A stretch of 21,480 nucleotides of DNA from Chloroflexota bacterium (GCA_005880805.1 VBFZ01000040.1:1-21480), one strand, 5' to 3'. Shown: positions 9,460-17,336, numbered from the stretch's first letter. Notes: generated by a model from the letters alone, not told the origin. Translations and numbers: made by a program.

Positions 9460-10767
9460 GTGGACCATCCCCCTCGAGCGAACCACGGTTCCGCCACGCC
9501 AGGCGACGGTTCCGGCGCGCACCGCGATGCGTCGCGGCGCATGAAAGGGTTCTCCACGCGGGCCATCCATGCGGCTACCCGGGCACCCGCAGTCGACCAG
9601 CAGCCGAACGCGGTCCCGATCTACCAGTCGGTCACGTTCTCGTCCCAGAACTCGGACGAACTGGCGGACGTGCTCAACGCTCGACGCCCGGGGTACGCCT
9701 ACAGCCGAATCGACAACCCGACGTCAGCCGCGCTCGCGCAGGCGGTCGCCGAGCTCGAAGGCGCGAAGGCCGGCTTCGCCTTCGCCACGGGGATGGCCGC
9801 GATCCATGCGACGTTCCTGTCACTCCTGAGGGCCGGCGATCGGATCGTCGCTACGCACGTTATGTACGGCTCCACGCGATCCCTCCTGACCCGAGTCCTC
9901 GGGGGGCTCGGCATCCGCACCGAATTCGTGGACCCCAGCGACCTCGCCGCCGTCGAGCGCGCTCTCGCCGGCTCTGCCACCCGCGTGCTGTACGTGGAGA
10001 CCGTCTCGAATCCCACGATCGTCGTCTCCGACGTCGCGGCCCTGGCCGATCTCGCACATCGCCACGGCGCAACCCTGGTCGTCGACAACACGTTCGCCTC
10101 GCCCTACCTATGCCGGCCGGTGGAGCTCGGCGCGGACCTCGTCGTGGAGTCCGGCACGAAGTACCTGAGCGGCCACTCCGATGTCATGGCGGGAATCGTG
10201 TGTGGATCGCCCGCGCTGATCGAGAAGGTCCGCGCGATCGCGACCGACACCGGTGCCAGCCTCGCGCCGCTTGCCGCATTCCTCGTGCTGCGTGGGCTGC
10301 CAACGCTTGCCCTGCGGATGGAGCGTCACTCCGCCAGCGCCTCCGCCCTGGCCGACTGGCTGGAGCGGCAGCCAGGCGTCGACCGCGTCTACCACCCGGC
10401 CCTGGCCAGCCACCCGCAGCACGAGACCGCTCGCCGCCAGCTTGCGGCCGGCGGCGGCATGTTCGCGTTGGAGTTGGCGGGTGGCCGAGGGGCGGGACGA
10501 GCATTCATCGATGCCCTGACCGTCCCGGAGCGGACTGCGTCGCTTGGCAGCATCCACACGATCGTGGCCCATCCGGCGTCCACGACGCACCGCCAGCTGA
10601 AGGAGGCCGAGCTCGTCGAAGCCGGCGTCGTCCCCGGCCTGCTGCGCTTCTCGATCGGGCTCGAGGACGTGGAAGACCTGCGCCTCGACTTCGAGCAGGC
10701 ACTCGAATCGGCCCGGTCCGTTTCGGCATCCCGCCGCGTCGCGATCGGAGCGGCCGCGACACCGTAG
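9460..10767 (+). CDS. PLP-dependent trans-sulfuration enzyme (cystathionine gamma-synthase/lyase family)
   Basis: A 435-residue member of the Cys/Met metabolism PLP family (fold type I), cytoplasmic and normally tetrameric. YAYSRIDNPT (79-88) supplies the conserved Tyr/Arg that contact the cofactor of the neighbouring subunit. FATGMAAIHA (108-117) is the phosphate loop. D209 in VVDNTFASPYL binds the pyridine nitrogen. K234 in SGTKYLSGHSDVMAG forms the Schiff base. The C-terminal domain includes SLGSIHTIVAHPASTTH. Sequence alone does not separate cystathionine gamma-synthase, O-acetylhomoserine sulfhydrylase, cystathionine gamma-lyase and methionine gamma-lyase. The start is ambiguous: GTG 9460, supported by a -10 box 7 nt upstream, adds a 27-residue disordered extension; ATG 9541 (MKGFSTRAIHAAT) gives the usual length of 408. 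The ribosome binding site of resB overlaps its stop codon. Confidence 0.9.
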   Translation: MDHPPRANHGSATPGDGSGAHRDASRRMKGFSTRAIHAATRAPAVDQQPNAVPIYQSVTFSSQNSDELADVLNARRPGYAYSRIDNPTSAALAQAVAELEGAKAGFAFATGMAAIHATFLSLLRAGDRIVATHVMYGSTRSLLTRVLGGLGIRTEFVDPSDLAAVERALAGSATRVLYVETVSNPTIVVSDVAALADLAHRHGATLVVDNTFASPYLCRPVELGADLVVESGTKYLSGHSDVMAGIVCGSPALIEKVRAIATDTGASLAPLAAFLVLRGLPTLALRMERHSASASALADWLERQPGVDRVYHPALASHPQHETARRQLAAGGGMFALELAGGRGAGRAFIDALTVPERTASLGSIHTIVAHPASTTHRQLKEAELVEAGVVPGLLRFSIGLEDVEDLRLDFEQALESARSVSASRRVAIGAAATP

Positions 10768-10771
10768 GAGG
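10767..10771 (+). promoter_or_regulatory. Ribosome binding site (GGAGG) that points to an AUC start for resB
   Basis: GGAGG shares its first base with the TAG stop of the preceding gene and lies 5 nt before ATC 10777. No ATG, GTG or TTG occurs in frame until 10903, so this site decides the start. Confidence 0.6.
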
Positions 10772-10776
10772 CGGCC

Positions 10777-12249
10777 ATCGCCAGCCCCGCTCTCGAGCTG
10801 ACCCGACGCGCGCGCCCCGCCGGTCCAAACGTCATCGCGCGAGCGGGCACGGCGACATGGGACCTGCTCACGGCGGTCAACTTCGCCGTCCTGCAGATCA
10901 TCGTGGCCGGCTCGCTGGCCGCTGTCGGGATGGTCGTCCGCCAGCTGCCGTCGTCGGCCTTCCAGTCGGTCAGCGACTACGCGGACCAGATGTCGGTGAT
11001 CCACGATCGCTACGACCCGGCCCTCGGATCGGCGGTCGTCGACCTGCTCGAGCGCCTGCAGGTCTTCCAGATCTTCCGCTCGACATGGTTCTCCGTGAGC
11101 CTGGTCCTCCTGCTCGTGTCGATCGTGGTCTGCACGCTGAACCGCACGCCGCGCCTGTGGCGGCAGTCGCATGAGATCCGGGTCGTCCAGCCCGATGCGT
11201 TCTTCGATCACCGGTTACCTGACCGCGCCGCCGTGAGCGGAATGGGCCAGGCGGACGTGGCCGCCATTCTCCGTCGGCACCGGTTCACCGTCCGGGTCGA
11301 GGAGGCGGGCGGACACCGCTACGTGTACGGCGACCGAAACCGGTACACGAAGATGGCCACGCTGCTCACGCACCTCGGACTGATCCTGTTCCTCGTCGCG
11401 GCCGGCGTGACCAGCCGGCTCGGCTCGGAGGCAGGCCTCGTCCTCGGGGCGGGCGAGACGGCTCCCGTGCAGGCCATCGGCACGCCGGGCCTGCTCAGCA
11501 TCAAGAGCCTCGGCTTCCAGGCGCCGCGAAACCCGGACGGCACGTTCGCCGACTTCACGACGGACCTGGCCGTCTACCGCGAGGGCCAGCTGCTCGCGCG
11601 CAAGACGATCCGCGTCAACGATCCTCTCTCCGTAGCCGGCTACACGTTCCACCAGAACGGTTTCCGGCCCGCCCCCGACCTCGTCATTCGCGACGTGACG
11701 GGCGCCGTCCTGTGGTCCGGTCCCGTCCCGCTGCTTCGTCAGGCGGCGGGCCAGCCGTACGACGAGATGAGCGTGCCGGGGACCGACGTCGGGCTGGACC
11801 TGCTGCTGACCGAGGATCCGGGCCAGGGTGTCCTGTTCGTCCCCTACCGGGCCGTCGGCCAGAACCAGGACGGGAGCCCTGCGATCCAGTCATTTGCGCC
11901 GTTCTTCCTCGGCATCGGCGAGACCGGCAAGTCGCCGGACGCGGCGTTCACGGTGGAACTGAGAGGCGTGGAGGGCGCCACGATCCTGATCGCGAAGCGG
12001 GATCCCGGCCAGGGTCTCGTCTGGCTGGCCTTCGGGTCGCTGCTGGCCGGCCTGCTGATCACGTTCTATCTGCCGCGCCGTCGCGTGTGGACCCGGCTTG
12101 ACTCCGCGGGCACTCTCCAGGTCGTCGGCCGTGCCGACCGGTACGTCGATTTCGAGCGCGAGTTCGGCCGCCTGCTCTCGGACCTGGTGGCCGCAAGACC
12201 CGCGCCACGCGCTGCCTCGAACGAGAACGCGCGCGGCACTCAGCGGTAA
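10777..12249 (+). CDS. resB: ResB-like cytochrome c biogenesis protein, probable AUC start
   Basis: A 490-residue protein with the ResB/Ccs1 layout, a system II cytochrome c maturation membrane protein that works with a ResC/CcsA partner to deliver heme to apocytochrome c. Membrane segments lie at about 30-55 (LLTAVNFAVLQIIVAGSLAAVGMVV), 103-123 (TWFSVSLVLLLVSIVVCTLN), 190-212 (MATLLTHLGLILFLVAAGVTSRL) and near the C-terminus (LVWLAFGSLLAGLLITFYLPRRR). A large extracytoplasmic domain lies between the third and last segments, with the family stretches IRVNDPLSVAGYTFHQNGF and YDEMSVPGTDVGLDLLLTEDPGQG. The first canonical start, GTG 10903, would cut through the first membrane segment. ATC 10777 behind GGAGG restores it; CTG 10798 is another option. 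No ResC gene is present here. Probably co-transcribed with the preceding gene. Confidence 0.82.
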   Translation: MASPALELTRRARPAGPNVIARAGTATWDLLTAVNFAVLQIIVAGSLAAVGMVVRQLPSSAFQSVSDYADQMSVIHDRYDPALGSAVVDLLERLQVFQIFRSTWFSVSLVLLLVSIVVCTLNRTPRLWRQSHEIRVVQPDAFFDHRLPDRAAVSGMGQADVAAILRRHRFTVRVEEAGGHRYVYGDRNRYTKMATLLTHLGLILFLVAAGVTSRLGSEAGLVLGAGETAPVQAIGTPGLLSIKSLGFQAPRNPDGTFADFTTDLAVYREGQLLARKTIRVNDPLSVAGYTFHQNGFRPAPDLVIRDVTGAVLWSGPVPLLRQAAGQPYDEMSVPGTDVGLDLLLTEDPGQGVLFVPYRAVGQNQDGSPAIQSFAPFFLGIGETGKSPDAAFTVELRGVEGATILIAKRDPGQGLVWLAFGSLLAGLLITFYLPRRRVWTRLDSAGTLQVVGRADRYVDFEREFGRLLSDLVAARPAPRAASNENARGTQR

Positions 12250-12282
12250 CCGTTCCGCGACCTCGGCCCCCTTTCGTCACTG

Positions 12283-12288
12283 CTAGCC
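12283..12288 (+). promoter_or_regulatory. Possible -10 element (TAGCCT) of the first glutamine synthetase
   Basis: TAGCCT fits TANNNT in the resB–glnA gap, giving a leader of about 85 nt before ATG 12382. No clear -35. A small CGGTAACCG palindrome (12244-12252) spans the resB stop upstream. Confidence 0.35.
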
Positions 12289-12381
12289 TCCGGCCAACGG
12301 ACGGCTCCGACGTCTCTCGTCGTGCGCCGCGCAGCAGAGGCCACCGCCGGGGGCCATACGGGAACGGAGGAATATCGCTCG

Positions 12382-13851
12382 ATGTCCGCGACCCTCGATC
12401 GCATGACCGCCACGGAGAGCGGCGTCATCCCGACCACCGACACCGTCGCCGAGGTGCTGGAGCGCGCACGGGACGCCGGCGTCCAGATCGTCGACCTGCG
12501 CTTCGTAGACGTACCCGGGCAGGCCCAGCACTTCTCGATTCCCGTCCGCGAGCTGACGGAAGGCCTGTTCATCGACGGCATCGGCTTCGACGGTTCGAGC
12601 ATTCGCGGCTACCAGCACATCCACGAGAGCGACATGCTCCTGATCCCGGACCCGGCCACGGCGTTCGTCGACCCGACGCTTCGCGTGCCGACCCTGGTCG
12701 TGCTGTGCAACGTCGTCGAGCCGGGCGATCGCGCCCCGTATACGCGCGACCCCCGCTACGTCGCCCGCAAGGCGGAGCGTTTCCTGGCGGCCTCGGGCAT
12801 CGCCACCACCGCGTACTGGGGCCCGGAGATCGAGTTCTACATCTTCAACTCGCTCCGTTTCGACCAGACCGGCTATCGGGGCTTCTACGAAATCGACTCC
12901 GAGGAAGGCATCTGGAACAGCGGCCAGAACACGACGCCCAACCTCGCCCACCGGCCGAGGCCCAAGGAGGGCTACTTCCCGGTGCCGCCGCTGGACAAGT
13001 TCCAGGACCTGCGCTCCGAGATGGTCCTGAACCTGGAGGCCGCGGGCATCCAGGTCGAGGTCCAGCACCACGAGGTCGGCGGGCCTGGCCAGGCCGAGAT
13101 CGACATCCGCTACGGCACCATGGTCGAGACCGCCGACAAGGTGCTCAAGTACAAGTACATCGTGAAGCAGACGGCTGCCCGCGCCGGGTACGTGGTCACG
13201 TTCATGCCCAAGCCGCTCTTCGGCGACAACGGCTCCGGGATGCATACCCACCAGAGCCTGTGGGACGGCGACCGCAACATCTTCTACAACCAGGACGGCT
13301 ACGCGCTGCTCTCGAACGAGGCGCGCTGGTACATCGGCGGCCTGCTCAAGCACGCGAAGTCCGTGCTCGCCTTCGCCGCGCCGACCACCAACTCGTACCG
13401 CCGGCTGGTCCCCGGCTACGAGGCGCCGATCAACCTCGTCTACTCGCAGCGCAACCGGTCGGCGTGCATCCGCATCCCGACGTACTTCTCGACTCCCGAG
13501 GCGCGGCGCCTGGAGTTCCGCTCACCCGACCCGACCTGCAATCCCTACCTCTCGTTCTCGGCGCAGCTCATGGCGGGGATCGACGGCATCCTGAACCGGA
13601 TCGAGCCGCCGGCCCCGGTCGACAAGGACATCTACGAGCTGCCCGATCACGAGAAGGCGAACATCGCGGGCACGCCGGGCTCACTTGAGGAGGCCCTCGA
13701 CGCTCTCGAGGGCGACCAGGAGTACCTGCTTCGCGGCGACGTCTTCACCTCGGACCTGATCGAGACCCACCTGGCGTTCCGGAGGGACAGCGCCAAGCAG
13801 GTCGCGCTTCGGCCGCACCCGTACGAGTTCTACCTCTACAGCGAGCTCTAG
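12382..13851 (+). CDS. glnA: Glutamine synthetase type I, beta-like
   Basis: A 489-residue ATP-dependent glutamate–ammonia ligase, dodecameric and cytoplasmic. Conserved blocks in order: FDGSS (69-73), GPEIEFYIF with metal-binding Glu, HHEVGGPGQAEIDIRYG, NGSGMHTHQSLW with the ATP/metal His, NSYRRLVPGYEAP, NRSACIRIP, and RRLEFRSPDPTCNPYLSF. The DSEEGIWNSGQN insertion and Y418 in DKDIYELP match the GSI-beta subgroup, where this Tyr is the adenylylation site; no GlnE is visible here to confirm that control. ATG 12382 is chosen with GGAGG 11 nt upstream; an in-frame GTG 12322 would add an unlikely extension. The paralog at 14049 is of the other subtype, so the two probably have different regulation. 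Confidence 0.95.
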   Translation: MSATLDRMTATESGVIPTTDTVAEVLERARDAGVQIVDLRFVDVPGQAQHFSIPVRELTEGLFIDGIGFDGSSIRGYQHIHESDMLLIPDPATAFVDPTLRVPTLVVLCNVVEPGDRAPYTRDPRYVARKAERFLAASGIATTAYWGPEIEFYIFNSLRFDQTGYRGFYEIDSEEGIWNSGQNTTPNLAHRPRPKEGYFPVPPLDKFQDLRSEMVLNLEAAGIQVEVQHHEVGGPGQAEIDIRYGTMVETADKVLKYKYIVKQTAARAGYVVTFMPKPLFGDNGSGMHTHQSLWDGDRNIFYNQDGYALLSNEARWYIGGLLKHAKSVLAFAAPTTNSYRRLVPGYEAPINLVYSQRNRSACIRIPTYFSTPEARRLEFRSPDPTCNPYLSFSAQLMAGIDGILNRIEPPAPVDKDIYELPDHEKANIAGTPGSLEEALDALEGDQEYLLRGDVFTSDLIETHLAFRRDSAKQVALRPHPYEFYLYSEL

Positions 13852-13869
13852 AACTCCGCACGCCATGAC

Positions 13870-13894
13870 TCGCTGAGTTTGGCAACCTCAGCGA
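13870..13894 (+). terminator. Hairpin after the first glutamine synthetase
   Basis: TCGCTGAG (13870-13877) pairs with CTCAGCGA (13887-13894), an 8-bp perfect stem with a 9-nt loop, 18 nt after the glnA stop. There is no T tract, so it may terminate weakly, protect the 3' end or be an operator. Confidence 0.4.
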
Positions 13895-13924
13895 TCGGCA
13901 GCCACCCGCTCTCCGAGGTCGGAG

Positions 13925-13936
13925 GCGGAGCTCCGC
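13925..13936 (+). promoter_or_regulatory. 12-bp perfect palindrome upstream of the second glutamine synthetase promoter
   Basis: GCGGAGCTCCGC is a perfect palindrome ending 20 bp before the -10 box at 13957, where the -35 region should lie. It is a candidate operator for a dimeric regulator, with no direct proof. Confidence 0.35.
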
Positions 13937-13956
13937 GACGCCATCCGCCCGAGGAC

Positions 13957-13962
13957 TAGACT
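13957..13962 (+). promoter_or_regulatory. -10 element (TAGACT) of the second glutamine synthetase
   Basis: TAGACT fits TANNNT and gives a leader of about 80 nt before ATG 14049, including the hairpin at 13987-14008. Confidence 0.45.
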
Positions 13963-13986
13963 CTTGTCGACCGGGCAGTTGCCTTT

Positions 13987-14008
13987 CTGCTGGCCCGACG
14001 GGCCGCAG
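13987..14008 (+). promoter_or_regulatory. Leader hairpin of the second glutamine synthetase
   Basis: CTGC and GGCCC (13987-13996, T13991 bulged) pair with GGGCC and GCAG (14000-14008) around a GAC loop, nine base pairs in all. It lies about 40 nt before the start. It does not resemble the known glutamine riboswitch as far as I can judge. Confidence 0.35.
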
Positions 14009-14048
14009 CCGACGCGACACCAGTGACACGAGCGCCAGAGGAGGAGCC

Positions 14049-15449
14049 ATGGCCGTCGACACCAACTCAAGCAGCGGAGCGAAGCTCGCCCAGAAAGTCG
14101 AGGCTCCCGAGGCGAGGGAGCGCATCGAGCGCGCCAAGAGCAGCGGCATTCGCTTCGTGCAGCTGCAGTTCACGGACGTCATCGGTCACGTCAAGGCGGT
14201 CACGATCCCGATCCACCAGCTCGAAGGCTCGGTCAGCCACGGGACGTGGTTCGACGGTTCATCGATCGAGGGCTTCACCCGGATCGCCGAGTCGGATCAG
14301 TACCTGATGCCGGATATGAGCACCTTCGCCGAGATCCCGTGGCAGAAGGGTGCCGGTCCGCGAGGTACGGCACGCGTGATCTGCGACGTATTCACGCCGC
14401 GAGGCGAGCCGTTCGTGGGCGATCCGCGGGGGGTCCTTCGCCGCCAGATGGAGCGCGCAAAGAAGCTCGGCTACGTCGTGAACACCGGCCCCGAACTCGA
14501 GTTCTTCCTCTTCCGGCGCGCGGACGACGGCACGATCCAGCCGCTGCCGCACGACCAGGCGGGCTACTTCGACTTCTCGACCGACCTCGCGCAGGAGGTC
14601 CGCCAGGACATGGTGGACGCGCTCGAGGCGTTCGGCATCCGGGTCGAGGCCGCGCACCACGAGGTGGCCGCGGGCCAGCACGAGATCGACTTCGAGTACT
14701 CCGACGCTTTGCGGACGGCCGACAACGCGGTCACCTTCAAGTTCACGCTCAAGGCGATCGCCCAGCAGCACGGGCTGTATGCGACGTTCATGCCCAAGCC
14801 GATCCACGGCATCAACGGCTCGGGCATGCATACCCACCAGAGCCTGTATTCGATCGCGGACGACCGGAACGCGTTCGCCGATGGTTCGAACCCGTACGGG
14901 CTGTCGGACGTAGCGCGCTCGTACATGGCCGGCATCCTGGCTCACGCGCGGGGCATGATCGCCATCCTGGCGCCCCTCGTGAACTCGTACAAGCGGCTGG
15001 TGCCCGGCTACGAGGCGCCCACCTACCTTACCTGGGGACGGACCAACCGCTCGGCGCTCATCCGCGTGCCGATGGTCTCCCCGGGCAAGTCGGTCGAGGG
15101 CACCCGCTGCGAGGTCCGCTGCCCGGATCCCTCGTCGAACACCTACCTCGCCTTCGCCGTGATGATCGCGGCCGGCCTGGACGGTGTGGAGCGAGGGCTG
15201 CAGCTCGGCGAGCCGGTCGAGGAGTCGCTCTTCGAGATGGACGCCAGCACGATCGCCTCAAAGGGCATCAAGGAGCTGCCGGGCACGCTCGGTGAGGCCA
15301 TCGACGAGCTGGAGAAGGATCCGGTCATCAGCGACGCGCTCGGCGACCACGTGCTGTCGCACTTCGTCGAGGCCAAGCGGTCGGAGTGGGACGAGTACCG
15401 GACGCAGGTCTCCGACTGGGAGGTCGAGCGGTACCTGGACCAGTTCTAG
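14049..15449 (+). CDS. glnA: Glutamine synthetase type I, alpha-like
   Basis: A 466-residue glutamate–ammonia ligase. FDGSSIEGFTRIAESDQYLMPD, GPELEFFLFR, HHEVAAGQHEIDFEYSD, NGSGMHTHQSLYS, NSYKRLVPGYEAPTYLTWG, NRSALIRVP and RCEVRCPDPSSNTYLAF are the active-site blocks. The shorter length, the absence of the beta insertion and replacement of the adenylylation Tyr region by DASTIASKGIKELPG place it in the GSI-alpha subgroup. The Arg in GFTRIAESD corresponds to the Arg tied to glutamine feedback inhibition in Bacillus GlnA, so allosteric rather than covalent control is expected. AGGAGG (14039-14044) precedes the ATG by 4 nt and fixes the start. It has its own likely promoter, a palindrome and a leader hairpin, so it need not be co-transcribed with the first glutamine synthetase. 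Confidence 0.95.
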   Translation: MAVDTNSSSGAKLAQKVEAPEARERIERAKSSGIRFVQLQFTDVIGHVKAVTIPIHQLEGSVSHGTWFDGSSIEGFTRIAESDQYLMPDMSTFAEIPWQKGAGPRGTARVICDVFTPRGEPFVGDPRGVLRRQMERAKKLGYVVNTGPELEFFLFRRADDGTIQPLPHDQAGYFDFSTDLAQEVRQDMVDALEAFGIRVEAAHHEVAAGQHEIDFEYSDALRTADNAVTFKFTLKAIAQQHGLYATFMPKPIHGINGSGMHTHQSLYSIADDRNAFADGSNPYGLSDVARSYMAGILAHARGMIAILAPLVNSYKRLVPGYEAPTYLTWGRTNRSALIRVPMVSPGKSVEGTRCEVRCPDPSSNTYLAFAVMIAAGLDGVERGLQLGEPVEESLFEMDASTIASKGIKELPGTLGEAIDELEKDPVISDALGDHVLSHFVEAKRSEWDEYRTQVSDWEVERYLDQF

Positions 15450-15493
15450 AGCTGGCTGACCGCGTCCTAGCCAAAAACCGCGCAAAACGCGAA

Positions 15494-15521
15494 GCTGGGC
15501 GGGCCCCGCAGCCCGCCCAGC
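15494..15521 (+). terminator. Strong GC hairpin after the second glutamine synthetase
   Basis: GCTGGGCGGGC (15494-15504) pairs perfectly with GCCCGCCCAGC (15511-15521) around a 6-nt loop, 44 nt after the gene stop. The stem is very stable, but no T tract follows on the plus strand. A hairpin-only terminator or a 3'-end stabiliser is inferred. On the minus strand the following bases are T-richer (complement of the A runs at 15472-15487), but no minus-strand gene needs it. Confidence 0.55.
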
Positions 15522-16049
15522 ATGCCCCCGACGCCCCCGGCGATCGGCGAGTGCCCTCCATGGGGCGACACCGTTCCTGTCAGAGCTGGTTGTCGCTCCA
15601 GCGTCGATCGTTGCCCGCACTCTAGGCGCTGCCCTCGTCGCGCCGAAATAGGGCACCTTGCCTATCGGGCCTGTTCGGCCGGTGCTCGACAGGCGGTCGG
15701 CGCGGCGCTGCGCAGGTGCCGCCACGTGCTCGGCCCGTTCGCGGCCCACCCCGGTCCATCAAATCCGCTTGGTCTTCCCGTGGTGGCCCCTAAGGCGACT
15801 TCTCACCCGAAAACCCTCACCTACGCACCCGAGGACTGATAACCGGAACTTGGGCCGTCGGTTCGCTATCTCCCATCAGATCCAAACGTCGACACGCGCG
15901 AAAGGACGTGCTCCAGGGGTGACTCCTCCGCTTGGTAGTCCGTGCATGCATGAGCGAGGGAAACTCACAGTGCCGACCTGCCATACGGGACGTCGCGGCC
16001 AGGCGACGAGGTGGGCCCTCCGCTCTGACGCCGGCCACGCTCGCGCCTG

Positions 16050-16055
16050 TACGCT
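16050..16055 (+). promoter_or_regulatory. -10 element (TACGCT) of the first MFS gene
   Basis: TACGCT fits TANNNT and ends 6 nt before GTG 16062. No Shine-Dalgarno; a leaderless mRNA is inferred. Confidence 0.45.
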
Positions 16056-16061
16056 CCGCAC

Positions 16062-17336
16062 GTGGCCTTCCCCGACGAGCTCGCCCGCGAGGTTGTCGCG
16101 CCCGTCGCCGTGCGGCCGATGCGAACGTTGTGGCTGCTGTCGATCGCACATGCGGTCAATCACGCCCAGGCGGTCCTCCTGCCGCTCGTCTACCTCAAGG
16201 TCATCGACGAGTTCGGCGTCACCGTCGAGACGATCGCATTTCTCTCCGCGCTCGGTGCCTTCGCGTCGGGCGCGATCCAGCTCAGTTACGCGGCACTGAC
16301 CCGGATCGCGTCGCGCCGGAACCTCCTTGTCGCCGGCGGCTTCCTGTTCGGAGCCGGGTTCGCGGCGCAGGCCGTCACCACCACGTTCCCCTCGTTCGCG
16401 ATTCTCAACGTCCTGTCGCGTCTCGGGGGCTCGCCGCAGCACCCCGTCGGCAACGGTCTCCTGGCCGAGCAGTTCCCGCCGGAGCGCCGCGGCTTCGCGA
16501 TCAGTGCCCACATCGCCGGAGGCAACGTGGGGACGGTGATCGTCGCCGTGACGGGCGCCTGGCTGATTGCCAACGCGGGATGGCGCGCCACGGTCGTCCT
16601 GTTCGGGATCCCGGCGGTCATCGTGGCGCTCGGCATCCTGTTCTGGGTCCGCGAGACCGGCGCGGACCGGGACGCAGCCATCGCCCACGGCAGCGTTACC
16701 GACGCCTTTCGCTTCATCGTCCGTGACCGCAACCACGTGTGGATCTACCTCACCTCGGTCCTTGGAGGTGGCGGCCGCGGCCTGGGGGTCGTGAACCTCT
16801 TCGCCCTGCTCTACCTCACGCACCTGATCCGGCTGGACGAGGCGACGTCGGGCGTGATGTATGCCGTCCTCATCGTCCTGTCCGTGCCAATGCCGCTGGT
16901 CGCGGGCTGGCTCTCGGACCGCATCGGCAGGAAGCCGCTCATCATGGGCGTCTACCTCGGTGGCGCGGTCGGCTTCCTCGTCTTCGTTTCCGCCGGCTCC
17001 AGCCTCCTCGGCTTGTGGGCCGGAATCGCGATCATGGGCCTGTTCAGCTTCGCCGAGAGCCCCCAGCTCCAGGCGCTCCTGGCCGACGTCGCCCCGCCGG
17101 AGATTCGTGACGTGTCGTTCGCGGCGTACTTCACCCTGGCATTCGGGGTGGGGTCGCTGTGGGTGGCGGTCTACGGCGTCGTCATCGAGCGGGCCGGTGA
17201 AGCCGCCGGATTGCCGATCGTGTTCTGGTTGATGGCCACGACGTTTGTGGCCGCTGCCTTCACGACCCTACCGATCCGAACCCCCGCCAGGCCCGCCGGC
17301 GTTCGGGACGGAGCTGCCGAAGGCCACCTGCCCTGA
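16062..17336 (+). CDS. MFS transporter (12-TM, fosmidomycin resistance-like)
   Basis: A 424-residue major facilitator with about 12 hydrophobic segments in two halves separated by a polar loop near residue 205-230. LSIAHAVNHAQAVLLPLVYLKVIDEFGVT in segment 1 and SRLGGSPQHPVGNGLLAEQFPPERRGFAISAHIAGGNVGT in segments 4-5 resemble the Fsr (fosmidomycin resistance) branch. GWLSDRIGRKPLIMG is the family loop motif after segment 8. Substrate unknown; an exporter of a small organic compound is the family guess. GTG 16062 is the only reasonable start, since an in-frame stop lies at 16026 and the -10-like TACGCT is just upstream. The last 23 codons overlap the 3' end of the opposing MFS gene. Confidence 0.9.
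   Translation: MAFPDELAREVVAPVAVRPMRTLWLLSIAHAVNHAQAVLLPLVYLKVIDEFGVTVETIAFLSALGAFASGAIQLSYAALTRIASRRNLLVAGGFLFGAGFAAQAVTTTFPSFAILNVLSRLGGSPQHPVGNGLLAEQFPPERRGFAISAHIAGGNVGTVIVAVTGAWLIANAGWRATVVLFGIPAVIVALGILFWVRETGADRDAAIAHGSVTDAFRFIVRDRNHVWIYLTSVLGGGGRGLGVVNLFALLYLTHLIRLDEATSGVMYAVLIVLSVPMPLVAGWLSDRIGRKPLIMGVYLGGAVGFLVFVSAGSSLLGLWAGIAIMGLFSFAESPQLQALLADVAPPEIRDVSFAAYFTLAFGVGSLWVAVYGVVIERAGEAAGLPIVFWLMATTFVAAAFTTLPIRTPARPAGVRDGAAEGHLP

Larger units (their letters stand above)
15450..16061. other. 612-bp intergenic region without a supported gene
   Basis: All frames here give Arg/Ala/Pro-rich shadow-like peptides and no recognisable domain. I checked both strands by eye for tRNA, tmRNA, RNase P and SRP signatures and saw none. 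The left part has CGCG-caaaa-CGCG (15479-15491) and the strong 11-bp hairpin at 15494-15521. The right end carries the -10 box of the first MFS gene. Around 15830-15900 it is less GC-rich than the rest. A small RNA or an eroded gene cannot be excluded. Confidence 0.5.

Noticed and set aside
8295..9566. A 423-residue minus-strand frame over the GGDEF gene
   Set aside because: It has no recognisable domain, is very rich in His/Asp/Arg/Glu, and lies opposite an intact GGDEF protein.
10108..11211. A 367-residue minus-strand frame across the trans-sulfuration and resB genes
   Set aside because: It crosses the boundary of two real genes on the other strand and shows no domain.
13852..14048. The known glutamine riboswitch before the second glutamine synthetase
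   Set aside because: Only simple hairpins were seen; the known conserved core could not be recognised.
15600..15900. RNase P RNA, tmRNA or SRP RNA in the large intergenic gap
   Set aside because: The conserved cores of these RNAs were not found on either strand by eye.
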